DNA from: Benincasa hispida
Lineage: Eukaryota; Streptophyta; Magnoliopsida; Cucurbitales; Cucurbitaceae
Assembly: GCF_009727055.1 (NCBI RefSeq)
Contig: NC_052350.1
Coordinates: 34,248,172 to 34,312,171, forward strand
Reading direction: 5' to 3'
DNA length: 64,000 nt
Positions 12,441 to 22,599 of this stretch are shown piece after piece. Both the position numbers and the translations under genes were made by a program. The first letter of the stretch is position 1; every line of letters starts with the position of its first letter. Below the pieces are notes generated by a model that was not told the DNA's origin, did not search any database, and saw only the letters and a program-made list of their open reading frames with translations.

Positions 12441-13682
12441 AAATTTATAATATCAAAATACTCCTATCACTACAATGATGTAGCAATAGTGGTAAGTACG
12501 GGTTAATCTATAGGGAAGCACGATTTATTTTGGTAAGCCGATTTCCTAACTAGAGCGGTAAATAGGGAGTTTTGGTGTGAAAGAGATAAACATGTGAAAC
12601 ATAAAATGCAAGGGTAAATGTACTCTAGGATGGGGATCTATCTAATTTCTAGAGCAAGAGAAATAATCATATGCAATTTCTATCATGGAATTCAATAATT
12701 AAACAAAAAATTCATTCTATGCATGCACAACTGCTAAATCGTTTTTGCTTAACTAGTTTCTACAAAGGCCGGCAACCAATTAAAACTGAATCGATCTAGC
12801 GTCCTAATTATTAATCAAGATTCAAAAAGCAAACCTTAAGTAAACTATATGTTATTAATTCTATTGGGTTCGATAGCATCCATATATAATTAAAGCTCAT
12901 GTGCATGAAGATTGAGGATTCAATTGTGTTGACTAATTGATTGGACAACCTAATTCAATTAATTAATTTGTTCTTTGAACCTAGGTTGAAAACACATTAC
13001 TAAGATTCAAGTCTAGCCTATAAATCTAAGTATTCACATTCAATCTTATGCTACCAGGGTAAATTTAAGCATAGACAAACACAAGAACGTGCGCGAGCTC
13101 GAAATTAACTAGCAAAGATTTGCAATTATGATACGATCATCAGTCCAACACATAAATGAAAATCTAAATTACATCGAAATTCAAAGAAGGCATATAGTTG
13201 AAGAATATCAAATTTAATCAAGAAAATATCAAGAAATTGAACATAGAAACTCTTGCTCAAAGAAATTAGATAGGAATTACTTTAAAAAATCATAGGCAAA
13301 CTTGAGATAAAGATCTGATCCATCGATTACAACCCAAAATAAAATGTAAAATCTAGGCTAAGATGCTAAAATTCGAAGGGAGAAGAAGGAAACTGAAGGT
13401 TCACTTCGGCCTCCATGAAATTAACCTCCTCTCTTTTACCTAATTCGGAAAGAATCCTTTTATATAATAGATGCAGAGTTGCAACACTCTTGAGTAGCAT
13501 TGTAATGCTACCTTGCATCCATGCATTCTGCCTTTTAGCATTGGACCGGAGCGTTGAGCGAGGGTTGCGATGCTCTGGTCAGGGGCATTTTGATCATTTC
13601 TACTCCTTTGAAGCCCAGATGCTTAAATCACCTTAAAACTGCCAAATTAACCTCGTTTGACTCCAACTGCTCTGTTTTACCT
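12441..13682 (-). mobile_element. Gypsy LTR-like sequence (E2), split by solo LTR D1
   Basis: This resembles E1 (9526-11020) in composition and carries the same gcaacact / agcattgtaatgctacc palindrome module at 13477-13580. It continues after the D1 insertion from 15714 to about 15808, where tgatagttct on the minus strand could be the LTR start. No gag or pol is attached. The assignment rests on similarity to E1 and is tentative. The small open frame at 13415-13636 lies inside it and is not taken as a gene. Confidence 0.45.
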
Positions 13683-15708
13683 TGATGACAGGTAGAAATG
13701 TACGGCATTATAAGCCTTTTATTTAGAATTATGAGGTTGTTAAGAAGAATATGTGGCGATTATACTAAGAATTCATGAGAAAATGAGCTTGCGTCGATCG
13801 GCATTAAGAATCTCGGCTAACCCACTATTATGCGTTATTATGCATCCAATTGTCTATTTTTGTAGCTAACGCAGGAATCGATCGCTGTAGTGAATCTCGC
13901 CATCACAGAGGCATTGCATACGCGTTCGCATACGTTCAACGCATGGATGTTGCGTCCATTAACCGCATGCGTCCATCACATAGAGGTTGCGGCTGCAGAT
14001 TATAACCATAATTAAGGGATGACCGCAAGGGTGGTGGAATGCGATGATACTCCGAAAACCAAGCATGGACGCATACCTCGGGAGTATCAAAAGATGATGT
14101 TGATATTTCACCTACCACACTGTTAGCAGCAGAGATTCAGAATAGGTCCATCACGCCGTTTGCTGCAGAATTTCAGAGAAGGACCATTAGTGCTATCGCG
14201 ATCAAACTTTATAAATAGAAGCCTTAGAGTCCAACTTCAGATCATCCAAGGTTCCCTTCCTGAAGGCATTTAGGGTTTTCTGCCTAAAGGCATCCAAGGT
14301 TCCCTGCCTTAGGGCAGATCCTTGTGATCCAGTCTAAAGCTTGAGAAGATAATCTTGAGAGTTCTTCATCCCTTCAACCATTCCAAGTGACAATCGGAGC
14401 TCCGCTGGAATTAGATCTCGAGAGAGACTACTCCACCCCCCGTCCATGGCACCACCAGTAACCTTGACACACATCTGATGGAAGCAAGACATTGCTTCCA
14501 TCTGGCCCTCTATATCTCTTCTATCTTTGTATTGTATTACATTGTGGCTTAAGAGGTTAATGCATTTTGTGATCAATACATTTCTATATTTTTCTTTGAT
14601 TCCATCTCCATCTTCATTTACTTAACATCCTTTACTTTCATTGCACCACTAAGTAAGACTGCTAGAGTATCACATATTTAATCATGCGGCATAGACATAT
14701 GAAGCATGTACCAAACCACCAAGAGGTGTGCGTTGCGTGAGTGTTGTGAGAAAATCTTATTTGCCTAGTGTGAAGCTGTAGCAACGCTTATCTATAAGCA
14801 GACACAATGCTTGTCTATGAGTAGAATCAGCATCGACCAACTACCCAGAAGGGTAAGTAGTTGAACATATTAAGCAAAGTAAGCAGTGTTCCTAGAGATA
14901 GGAATAATCTTATGTCAACCATGTTTATGTGATTACCTTGTCTTATGAGTAAATCATTCATCATTTAGGCATACTTGAGAGAGTGGTCTAAAAACCAAAT
15001 CTAGGCTTAAGAGAGTCAGATTAGATCGCATAAGCAAGAATAGAGGCTTAGAGATAAACTCTATTTGCTATTACACAGCGTATGCACCTTATAGATAGGA
15101 TATGAAAGTATACGATCACATTGCATGCATCCAGAAGTAGGACTACACGGTGGTATGCGGTCATCTTGTTTATGTGTGGTACCATGTGAGCAAGAATAGA
15201 GACTTAGACATAAGGTCTCTCGACACTATCGCATATACATCGCATGCGTCTTCAGCAAGTGTATATAGCATAATCGCATAACTTGCGTTGACTGGGGTTA
15301 CCCTTGCGATCAAACTTAGTGATGCGGTGAAGTCATCCCCGCCATTTTATCTATTTTTCCATGCATTTTATTACGCGTTAATAGTTTCCATGCCTCTATC
15401 TCTCATAGTCATACTTCCACTGCTTAATCTATTAGTTAGGAGTAGGAGTAGCGCATAGACCATAACCTTCAAATTTTTTTATTCTTCACCGCAAACACTT
15501 TACTTCATACCATTTAGCTACAAGTCCCTAAGTTCGACCTCAGATCACCCAAGAAACTTGCGATCTTATTATACTTGGCAAGAGAGCAAGAAAACTTGTG
15601 GCAGGAACGCAAGGTCATTGCATACATTCTTAGACGCATATTGCATATCCGACGCATGGAGAACGCACGATAAACGCATATTTATTTACTCCATTTCCCA
15701 TACCATCA
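13683..15708 (+). mobile_element. Solo LTR D1 with perfect 5-bp target duplication
   Basis: A 2026-bp sequence starts tgatgacagg and ends ccatacca-tca, so its termini are TG...CA. It is flanked on both sides by the same five bases, tacct (13678-13682 and 15709-15713). A second copy of the same LTR lies at 55018-57107. It has its own promoter-like TATA (14208-14217) and a downstream leader with repeated tccaaggttccctgcc words. With no internal region between two LTRs, it is a solo LTR left by recombination between the ends of a full element. Confidence 0.88.
14208..14217 (+). promoter_or_regulatory. TATA box of LTR D1
   Basis: The word tttataaata lies in the middle of LTR D1, just upstream of a stretch that reads like a transcribed leader. 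The homologous position in D2 has ctatatacag (55611-55620). Confidence 0.55.
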
Positions 15709-15713
15709 TACCT

Positions 15714-15808
15714 CTTCGGAGTTCAATACCTATAAAATAGGATAATTAACATTAAATCCATTGAGCCTAAATTAAGCTAAGAATAATAACTCTTTTTTAG
15801 AACTATCA
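15714..15808 (-). mobile_element. Remainder of E2 after the D1 insertion
   Basis: This short AT-rich stretch follows the right-hand tacct of D1. It most simply continues the E2 LTR whose other part ends at 13682. Its outer end, tgatagttct on the minus strand, has a TG start. Confidence 0.4.
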
Positions 15809-16249
15809 ACTGGTATTTTAGAAATCCTAAATTAATTTTGAATGTTGGTTCTATTTTTTCTTCCGCTACGTTATGGCTTTCATCACTACACTTATGATGT
15901 AGAGGATGGAGTAACAAGGTCTGCTATGTGATGCATCTGAAATAGCTTGTATTTTAGAGATAACAAGGAATGAATGGTCCAATAGGTTCAATAGAAGAGA
16001 TCAAATCAAGTTTTTGAGCTAGTAAAATACCATAGATCAGTCAGGGATAGCAAATGGGTAGTTTGAGAGCTTGGGAACCAATATGACACTTGATCTGATA
16101 ACAAACGGTCCATAGTTGAATGGAGCAGAGATTCCTATTTAATAAAGCAAACTAACTAGAGAAAGTGAAAGACCTGATTTGTGAGACGGGGGGCAACAAT
16201 TTGATATCCCAATTTGTGAAGAGTGACATATTTCACACTCAGCATAACA
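15809..16249. other. Unassigned stretch next to copia K
   Basis: No confident feature was found. A minus-strand frame ending near 16140 contains a CEICHSS stretch that faintly recalls a copia integrase zinc-binding region. The resemblance is too weak to call. The stretch may include the 3' part of the neighbouring LTR. Confidence 0.3.
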
Positions 16250-16618
16250 ATAGATATTTGTCCTATTGGAAATAGTAGGGCCCTCAGAATGACAAACTGT
16301 AAGCCGTCGAGGCACGACGGTCAAGCGAAGAGCAAAACCTACAAAACAGAAACTCGTTATAGGTTGAGTCGCGGAGCTTACTCTCTTTAAGACGCTTCGC
16401 AGCTCTACCCAAGTGTTGAAGTAGGTCTGAAAATTGCCATGTCGTCTCCAGGATAAAACAATCAAACGAAAATCGATCGAAAATGCACCGTTACCGATCG
16501 GAACGTGCACCCTTTCTAAATTCACTGCTCGGAAAGCTAAGATGGAGGAGGAGAGGAAAATGAAGAGGGAATTTAGAAAATGAATTCTATATTTTTCCGG
16601 ACTGCTGAAGGTCTCGCC

Positions 16619-16625
16619 TTTTATA
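16619..16625 (-). promoter_or_regulatory. TATA box of LTR K
   Basis: On the minus strand, cctataaaaggcg lies just downstream of the 23-bp repeats and upstream of a pyrimidine-rich leader. It is a good match to a plant TATA box at the expected place. Confidence 0.7.
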
Positions 16626-16642
16626 GGCCTTCAGCATCGAAA

Positions 16643-16800
16643 CGAACCGTTTTAAAATTAATCAACGGACCGTTTTAAAAATTAATCAACAGACCATTTT
16701 AAATATAATGAACGGACCGTTTTAAAATTAATCAATGGACCGTTTTAAAAATAATCAATGGACCATTTTAAATATAATCAATGGACCGTTTTAAATATAA
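16643..16800 (-). repeat. Seven ~23-bp repeats in the LTR K upstream region
   Basis: Units of the form ggaccgttttaaaattaatc begin at about 16643, 16666, 16691, 16714, 16737, 16760 and 16783, a period of 23-25 bp. They sit between the LTR start and its TATA box, the usual place for retrotransposon enhancer repeats. Confidence 0.9.
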
Positions 16801-16814
16801 ATTTGCACCCAACA

Positions 16815-16826
16815 ATCCCCCACTTG
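16815..16826 (-). promoter_or_regulatory. Polypurine tract of copia K
   Basis: caagtggggga followed immediately by the LTR tip tgttggg, on the minus strand, is the typical primer site for plus-strand DNA synthesis beside a 3' LTR. Confidence 0.75.
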
Positions 16827-17389
16827 AAAATTTAAACAAAACGAGAAGAGAGGAAAGATTTTCATCGAGCAGTTTCAGTCTATACGACATTATGCATAAG
16901 CAAAGGTGTCTTACGACTTGAACCTTTACATAGTGTAGATGATTCAGAATATACTAGAGTAACCCTTGGTTTTGAACTCTATCTCTAACATCATCTCGCA
17001 CAGAGTGTCATTAAGGTGTAGTACGAAAGCCCGTGCTTTTAAGGCCTAGCACATGAATCTCGATTTAGTGAATGCTCTAGAGAGTTTGCCTAAAAACTCC
17101 ATAGGAAGCGACCCTCACACATTCACACAGGTGAGTCTATCAAGGGTACTCTTATAGCTGGGTAACCCACTTGTCATCAAGTATAGATCTCATTAAGAAC
17201 TGAGTTCAACCTTTCTTATGCTTCAGGATATCATGCTTAGACATTAAGTCATAGGAATGGAACTCTGTGTTTGGTTTAACATGATTCACTATATATCACT
17301 CGTGATCAGTTATTACCTGCTGAACCTGTTTCTTGGGATCTCCAGTCTACAGGTTGGGTTTTCCTCACGGTGATTTATCTTTCGATAGG

Positions 17390-18860
17390 CATGAGTCCCG
17401 TCTTTTCTAAGGTTCTGAAAACCTTTTCTCTAGTCAGCCCTTTCGTCAAAGGATCTACCAAATTTTCATCAGTTCGTATGTGATCCACTCTAACTGCACC
17501 AGTAGTGAGAAACTCTCTAATAGTACTGTACTTACGATGTATTTGACGTCTCTTTCCGTTGTAGTAACGGTTCTAAACTTTTGCGATTGTTGCAGTACAA
17601 TCGCAATGGATCAATATGGCTGGTGTCAGCTTTTCCTATAAGGAAATCTCTGATAGCAGACTTCTACCCAGCATGCTTCTTCACTAGCTGTCGCTAGTGT
17701 TATCATTTCTGACTCTATCATAGATTGGGCTAAAATAGTTTGTTTCTTGGAATTCGAAGAGACAGGTCCGCCAGCTATATTAAAGATATAGCCACTTGTA
17801 ACCTTTGAATCACCCAAAAGAGTGTTCCAATCAGCATCGTTGAACCCTCCAGGACAGTGGAAAACTTTTGATAATATAATCCTAGGTTTTGGGTTCTCTT
17901 TAAGTATCTCATGACCCTTTCTATAGCATTCCAATGCTCTTTACTAGGTCTGCTTGTAAACTTGCAAAGTAATCCTACAGCATAAGCTATATCAGACCTA
18001 GTGCAGTCGGCAACATATCTAAGACTGCCTATGATGCTCGAATACTCAAATTGATTAACACTGTCACCAGTGTTCTTGAACAACTTGACACTAAGATCAT
18101 AAGGAGTACAGGCTAGTTTACACTCAAAGTAATTATATTTCTTTAGAATCTTTTCTATATAGTGAGATTGATCTAAAGAAATTCCCTTTCAAACCTATTT
18201 ACTTTTATGCCTAAGATTACACTAGCTTCTCCTAAGTCTTTCATGTCGAAGTTCGCACTCAATATTGATTTTACATCATTTATGATGTGCAAGTTCGACC
18301 CAAAGATCAATAAATCATCTACATATAGACACAAGATAGTACAGAGGTTATTATCAAACTTATGATAGATGCATTTGTCACTTTCATTGACCTCGAAACC
18401 TTTAGATAGGATAAGGTTGTCAAATTTTTCATGTCATTGCTTAGGAGCTTGTTTAGTCCATAGAGAGATTTGTCTAATTTACACACGTTGTTTTCTTGAC
18501 CATGGACAACAAAGCCCTCAGGTTGTTCCATGTAAATCTCTTCTTCAAGTTCATCGTTTAGGAAGGTGGTTTTTACATCCATCTGATGTGCTACAAGGTT
18601 ATAAAGGGAAACTAGAGAGAACAGAACACGGATAGAAGTAATTATAGTGACAGGGGAGAAGGTGTCAAAGAAATCTACGTTTTCTCTCTGTCTAAAGTCA
18701 TTTGCTACTAACCTGGCTTTAAATTTGTCGACAGTCCCATTAGGTCTAAGTTTCCTCCTTAAGATCCATTTGCACCCTATTGCCTTACATCCTGGGGGTA
18801 GATGTACTAAGTGCCAAGTCCTATTTGATTCAATGAACACTTGGTTCACTAGATCATAGT
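17390..18860 (-). pseudogene. Ty1/copia reverse transcriptase-RNase H remnant (element K)
   Basis: This is the C-terminal half of a copia polyprotein that copied element RNA into DNA. The RVT_2 domain starts near 18849 (NRTWHLVHLPPGCKAIGCKW, then FKARLVAND). The catalytic YVDD is intact at 18314-18325. The thumb segment follows (SSIIGSLRYVADCTRSDIAY, about 18030). RNase H extends to about 17390 (HIRTDENLVDPLTKGLTR). Several frameshifts and stops interrupt it. A few substitutions alter usual motifs, such as ARLVANDF where ARLVAKGF is common. Upstream of 18860 the integrase, protease and gag are absent, so the element is 5'-truncated. A gypsy fragment on the opposite strand begins at about 18960. 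The 3' UTR, polypurine tract and 3' LTR follow at 17390-16250. Confidence 0.88.
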
Positions 18861-18959
18861 ACCTGTAGGCTTTCGATATTTTGAATGTGTTGAAAATTCC
18901 AAAAGATATGGAGGAATGCTCATCTGTTTAAGAAAGGAACACTAGGTTCCTAACATCTA

Positions 18960-19445
18960 GGAAATGTTGATTGAAAGCTCACATGTAAATTCTTGAAAAG
19001 AGATGATGATGATGATGCACTATGTGAAAAGGTTGCATTAGTAGTAGTTGTAGAAGAAACAAAAATAGGGTAAGGGATTCCAAAATAATTGAAACTATCC
19101 ATCATTGACCCACTACAATTTACGGTAAAGTCATTGATGTCCCATTTAAAATGTCCATAACATGGCGAGAACAACACCTCTTTCAGTAATCATTGCAGCG
19201 AAATTATCTAAAGAGAATGAATGGTATCTATTGCAGGTTTTGGAGAAACAAAAATAAGCAATTGTATGGACAATTGCTGACATAAGAGGCATCAATCCGT
19301 CATTTTACATGCACCCAATTAATCTGAAAGAAGAAACCAAGAATTAAATCCAATTACGAAGGAAGTTGTCAGAAAAGAAATCATCAAATCGTTACACCTC
19401 ATATATAATCTATCTTATTACAGATGGCAACATAGTATGAAAAGA
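18960..19445 (+). pseudogene. Ty3/gypsy pol fragment, start of RT
   Basis: This short plus-strand scrap matches the junction between protease and reverse transcriptase of the same gypsy lineage as G2. In order, I read SHLK and GENNT (around 19140-19175), then a SVIIAAKLSKENE-like segment, then AIVWTIADIRGINPSFYMHP (about 19255-19315), then KEVVRKEIIK (about 19358-19390). G2 at 49352-49585 has the corresponding AIGWTLVDIQVINPSYYMHK. Frames shift at least twice and there are stops. It is isolated, with no other part of the element adjacent. An open frame on the opposite strand at 18950-19177 is a shadow of it. Confidence 0.75.
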
Positions 19446-19624
19446 TTTATTGAATTGAAGTGAATGGGAGAAATGTAAAGAGATAGAAACAATAATGTTG
19501 AAAGGAGAAAAGAAAAACAAAAGGAAGCCGATGTCATTCATTTACCAGAATTTTATTGGTGTACGTGTGAATAACATTAAATATTTCTAATTCTTCCTCA
19601 TTATTTATTTGGTTACTAATAAAA
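19446..19624. other. Short AT-rich spacer
   Basis: No coding or repeat signal was recognised between the gypsy scrap and the palindromic MITE-like element. Confidence 0.4.
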
Positions 19625-19870
19625 ATATAGACATTATACGCAAAGTATTAGCAGATATAGCATAGTGTAAAAAAATTACAAATATGATCAAATTCAAATA
19701 GTCTATAAGTGATACATCATATTATTGATAAGAGTCTATTAGTAAGAGTCTATCAACGATAGAATAGAAGTCTATCGCCGATAGACTTCGCTATATTTGT
19801 ATTTTTTTTAAAATAATGTTATACACTTAGTTATTATTCCTAAAAATGCTACCAATTGTAATTTTTCAAT
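19625..19870. mobile_element. MITE-like element with nested palindromes
   Basis: The block contains agtctatcg-c-cgatagact, a 9-bp-arm palindrome at 19769-19787. It is preceded by related gagtctatta / gagtctatcaacgata words and flanked by gcagatatagca and ttatacacttagttattatt. The arrangement matches a short non-coding element I know as very common in cucurbit genomes (recall, not searched). No terminal repeat or target duplication was fixed, so the limits are approximate. Confidence 0.55.
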
Positions 19871-21428
19871 ATTTTATTATGTACTAGGGTGCAAGGGGAG
19901 TTTTAAAATAAAAATATTACAGTTTTTAAAACTATTTACAAAAATATATAGTTTCTCAAACTATTTATAAAAATATTTTAGTTTTAAAAAATGTCCTAAG
20001 TAGCACGTCACGAGTTCAATATCTGTCTTTGTTAACAAATGTCATGTTAAAACTAAATCTCAACAGTTCGAAATTTAACGTTTTTTATTCCAACTAAATA
20101 TCAACTAATAATACATTTTCTCTATCCAATTAAATTTGGATAAGAAGTGAGTGTATTACTATCTCACTCTACATTTTCCCACTTCTCAAATATAAATTTG
20201 TCAACAAATATTGATAACTATATATATATATTTATATTTTTAATGTAGGGAACTTTATATATATAATACAACCACTATATGTATATAATGTATATGATTA
20301 ATTTTTTGAGAAAAAAAACAACAAAAGAAAATAGCCATTAGGCCATCTTGCATACTTGTACTAGTCAGAGTTGAACAATAGAGTTAACAATTTATAACAT
20401 TATAAATTAAATATGTGCTTAATTAAAACAAGTTTTATAATTAAGGATAGCTTTTATCAAATTCCCTTTTAATACTCTTTTTGAAAAAACATAAAAATAC
20501 ATCTTTTAAAAGTACTTGCAGTTAATACATTTGTAAATTTCTTGAATTCAAAGAAATTTTTTCTAAAGAAAGTTTATTTTGCAGCATTATCAAGAACAAT
20601 TTTGTATACTTCATTCCTTAAAATTGAGTCGGTTATATATATATATATATATATATATGCATATTTCATCACCCACAATCTCGACGAAACTTAGGCTAAG
20701 TTTGGAATTGTCCTAACTATTTCAAAAAGTCATTTGAAAAAAAAATTAACTGTTTTTTATGTTTTGTAAAACATATTGAAATTAAATCGATTAAAATCTT
20801 AAAAACACATTAATTTCATGTTCACTCTAAAAACAATATCTTCTAACTTTTAGATTCTCTTCAAATTAGGTAGAATTTTTAATTAACATTTTGTTTTAAA
20901 TTTTATACTTTAAAAAGAAGATTTATTTTATATATTTATTTATTTATAGCCTAATCAAATCTATTTTCTATTTTTCATGAGTTAAATGCATAATTTTCTT
21001 TAAAAGTATATCATATTTATTTAAAACAAGATATTTTCCTTAATAAAAAATTAATCTAGAACAAGCAAATTTTGTCATCTTAAACAATTATTTGAAATTT
21101 TAAATTATAAAAGAAAACTAAAAAAAGTTGACTATTTTTAGTTATTATATCTAAAATAAGATATTTTATATTTATTTACTAAACACTATTTTATTTCTAG
21201 CAATGCACCCACTCCTTATTCTAAAAGTTGAAGTGGTAAAAGTTGCTGCTAGCTGAAGCAAAAATAAAAAATAAAAAAATAAAAAAGCTCGGTCGAGCAG
21301 GACCATGGTTATTATTTTTAATCTAGTTTATCTTTCTTCTTCTTTTATTTTTTAATTGTTTTTTGGCCATCATAAATAAGTGACAAAAACAATGAAAAAT
21401 CACACAAAGGTTTCCTTCTAACCTCAAG
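19871..21428. other. AT-rich DNA upstream of the jasmonate-protein-like gene
   Basis: There is no coding signal. (ta)n runs lie at about 20219-20232 and 20634-20660. A possible TATA word, ataaataa, lies at 21372-21379, about 50 bp before the inferred first splice donor, so the promoter of the broken gene at 21810 may be here. Confidence 0.45.
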
Positions 21429-21796
21429 GTAAGTATATGATTTAGAAACATTCATCTTCTCATTCCTTTATTTCTTCTAAATTGAGTATATTTGGCAAAT
21501 ACTAGTAGGGATCTTTTTTAAATATAAAAAATATTTAAAAATATTTATACTTTATAGTAAAAAGTTCCAAAAGTACAAGCATTTATAGTTTTAGAACTTT
21601 TTGCTATAAAATGTAAATATTTTTGGGATTTTTTGTGTAAATATTTTTTAGATTTTTCTATTTAAAAAAAAAAAAATCTCATATTTTTGTTAAGTATTAT
21701 TGTTTTCTAATAAATGTCTTAAAGAATAAACACAATATGCTCTATTGATTATTTTTTGCAACCCTATTTTTAATGGCCATTTTTATTCTATTTCAG
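21429..21796 (+). other. Probable 5'UTR intron of the broken gene
   Basis: The donor caag/gtaagtatatg at 21428-21429 and the acceptor ttctatttcag at 21796 bracket 368 AT-rich bases. The acceptor lies 13 bp before the ATG at 21810. Both sites fit plant consensus well. Splicing is inferred from sequence only. Confidence 0.5.
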
Positions 21797-21809
21797 ATAT
21801 ATATTTGAG

Positions 21810-21850
21810 ATGGCAAACAATGTTTTTAGTAATCCAATCACAAAAATAGA
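21810..21850 (+). pseudogene. 23 kDa jasmonate-induced protein-like gene, 5' coding fragment
   Basis: The ATG at 21810 opens MANNVFSNPIT, which matches my recollection of the N-terminus of plant 23 kDa jasmonate-induced-protein-like proteins (usually M-A-N/T-N-V-F-G-N-P-I-T). After about 13 codons the sequence passes into a copia LTR at 21851, and the fused frame stops at 21869. The continuation of the protein is found 4.8 kb away at 26681, just beyond the right LTR. These proteins are stress-inducible and of uncertain biochemical role. The gene is broken and cannot give the full product. Confidence 0.6.
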
Positions 21851-22441
21851 CCCAATTAATCAAGATTAATCCTGAGATGGTGAACGAATGGCTAAGGAAG
21901 GCTCTGTTAAATCCTCGATGTGTAGATACTCGATACTCGATGAGTTTCTGCTCGTTACTCGATGGAATTTTCCTTCTATCCTCGATGAGTCTCTGTTCTT
22001 CGCTCGATGGAACTCGACAAGTGTTGATCGTTACTCGATTCTACTCGATGAGTATTAATCTTTACTCGAAGCAACTCGAAGATGGAAATTCTTGACTCGA
22101 TGCAACTTGATACTCTGAAAATGTAATGATTTGATAACAAGATCGTGTTTTGATCGATTTGCAGAGAAATAGATGAAGATTGAGAGAATATAAAGAGAAG
22201 AAGAAGAAACACGCAGAGTTACGTGGTTCGGCTAATAAGCCTACATACACGAGAAGATTCACTTTCTTTCTCACTTGAAGATTACTTACAGCAATTTTGT
22301 TTTAAAAAAAAAAAAGTACGATGATTATCTTTTGTGTTTTGATCAGTGGTATTTATAACACATACCATCTGACCGTTACAAGATAAAGTTAGTAATGTAC
22401 TCTAAACTAGCTGAAATGGTATTTGAGTCACGGTTTTTACA
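21851..22441 (-). repeat. 3' LTR of copia J
   Basis: It matches 26101-26680 over its length with scattered substitutions. It is dense in ctcgat/actcgaa words between 21910 and 22105. It also contains a poly-A/T tract near 22300 absent from the other LTR. The divergence between the two LTRs indicates the insertion is not recent. Confidence 0.9.
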
Positions 22442-22599
22442 AATTCTCCACCTTGACTCTAATGCCTGCAATCTTCTGATCTTCCTTTCTGACCATTCTG
22501 TTTACCCTGTGTCCAGAAGTTCAAAACCAACTTGCTCTAGACATTTGACCAATTTAAGTTTTGATACTGGTTTTGTCAACATGTTTGCTGCATTCTCTA

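Larger units (their letters stand above)
16250..16814 (-). mobile_element. Ty1/copia 3' LTR of element K
   Basis: Read on the minus strand, the LTR starts at 16814 with tgttgggtgcaaatttatat, directly after a polypurine tract. It then carries seven 23-bp repeats, a TATA box and a leader rich in tct and cct. The inner end could not be fixed. The 3' boundary given is an estimate because the matching 5' LTR is missing. Confidence 0.65.

Noticed and set aside
16139..16525. 128-codon minus-strand frame with a CEICHSS stretch
   Set aside because: Most of it is the leader part of LTR K. The faint zinc-binding resemblance has no supporting downstream integrase motif.
18950..19177. Minus-strand 75-codon frame that at first looked like a plant gene exon
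   Set aside because: The opposite strand carries gypsy pol sequence (GENNT ... PSFYMHP) over the same bases, so this is a shadow.
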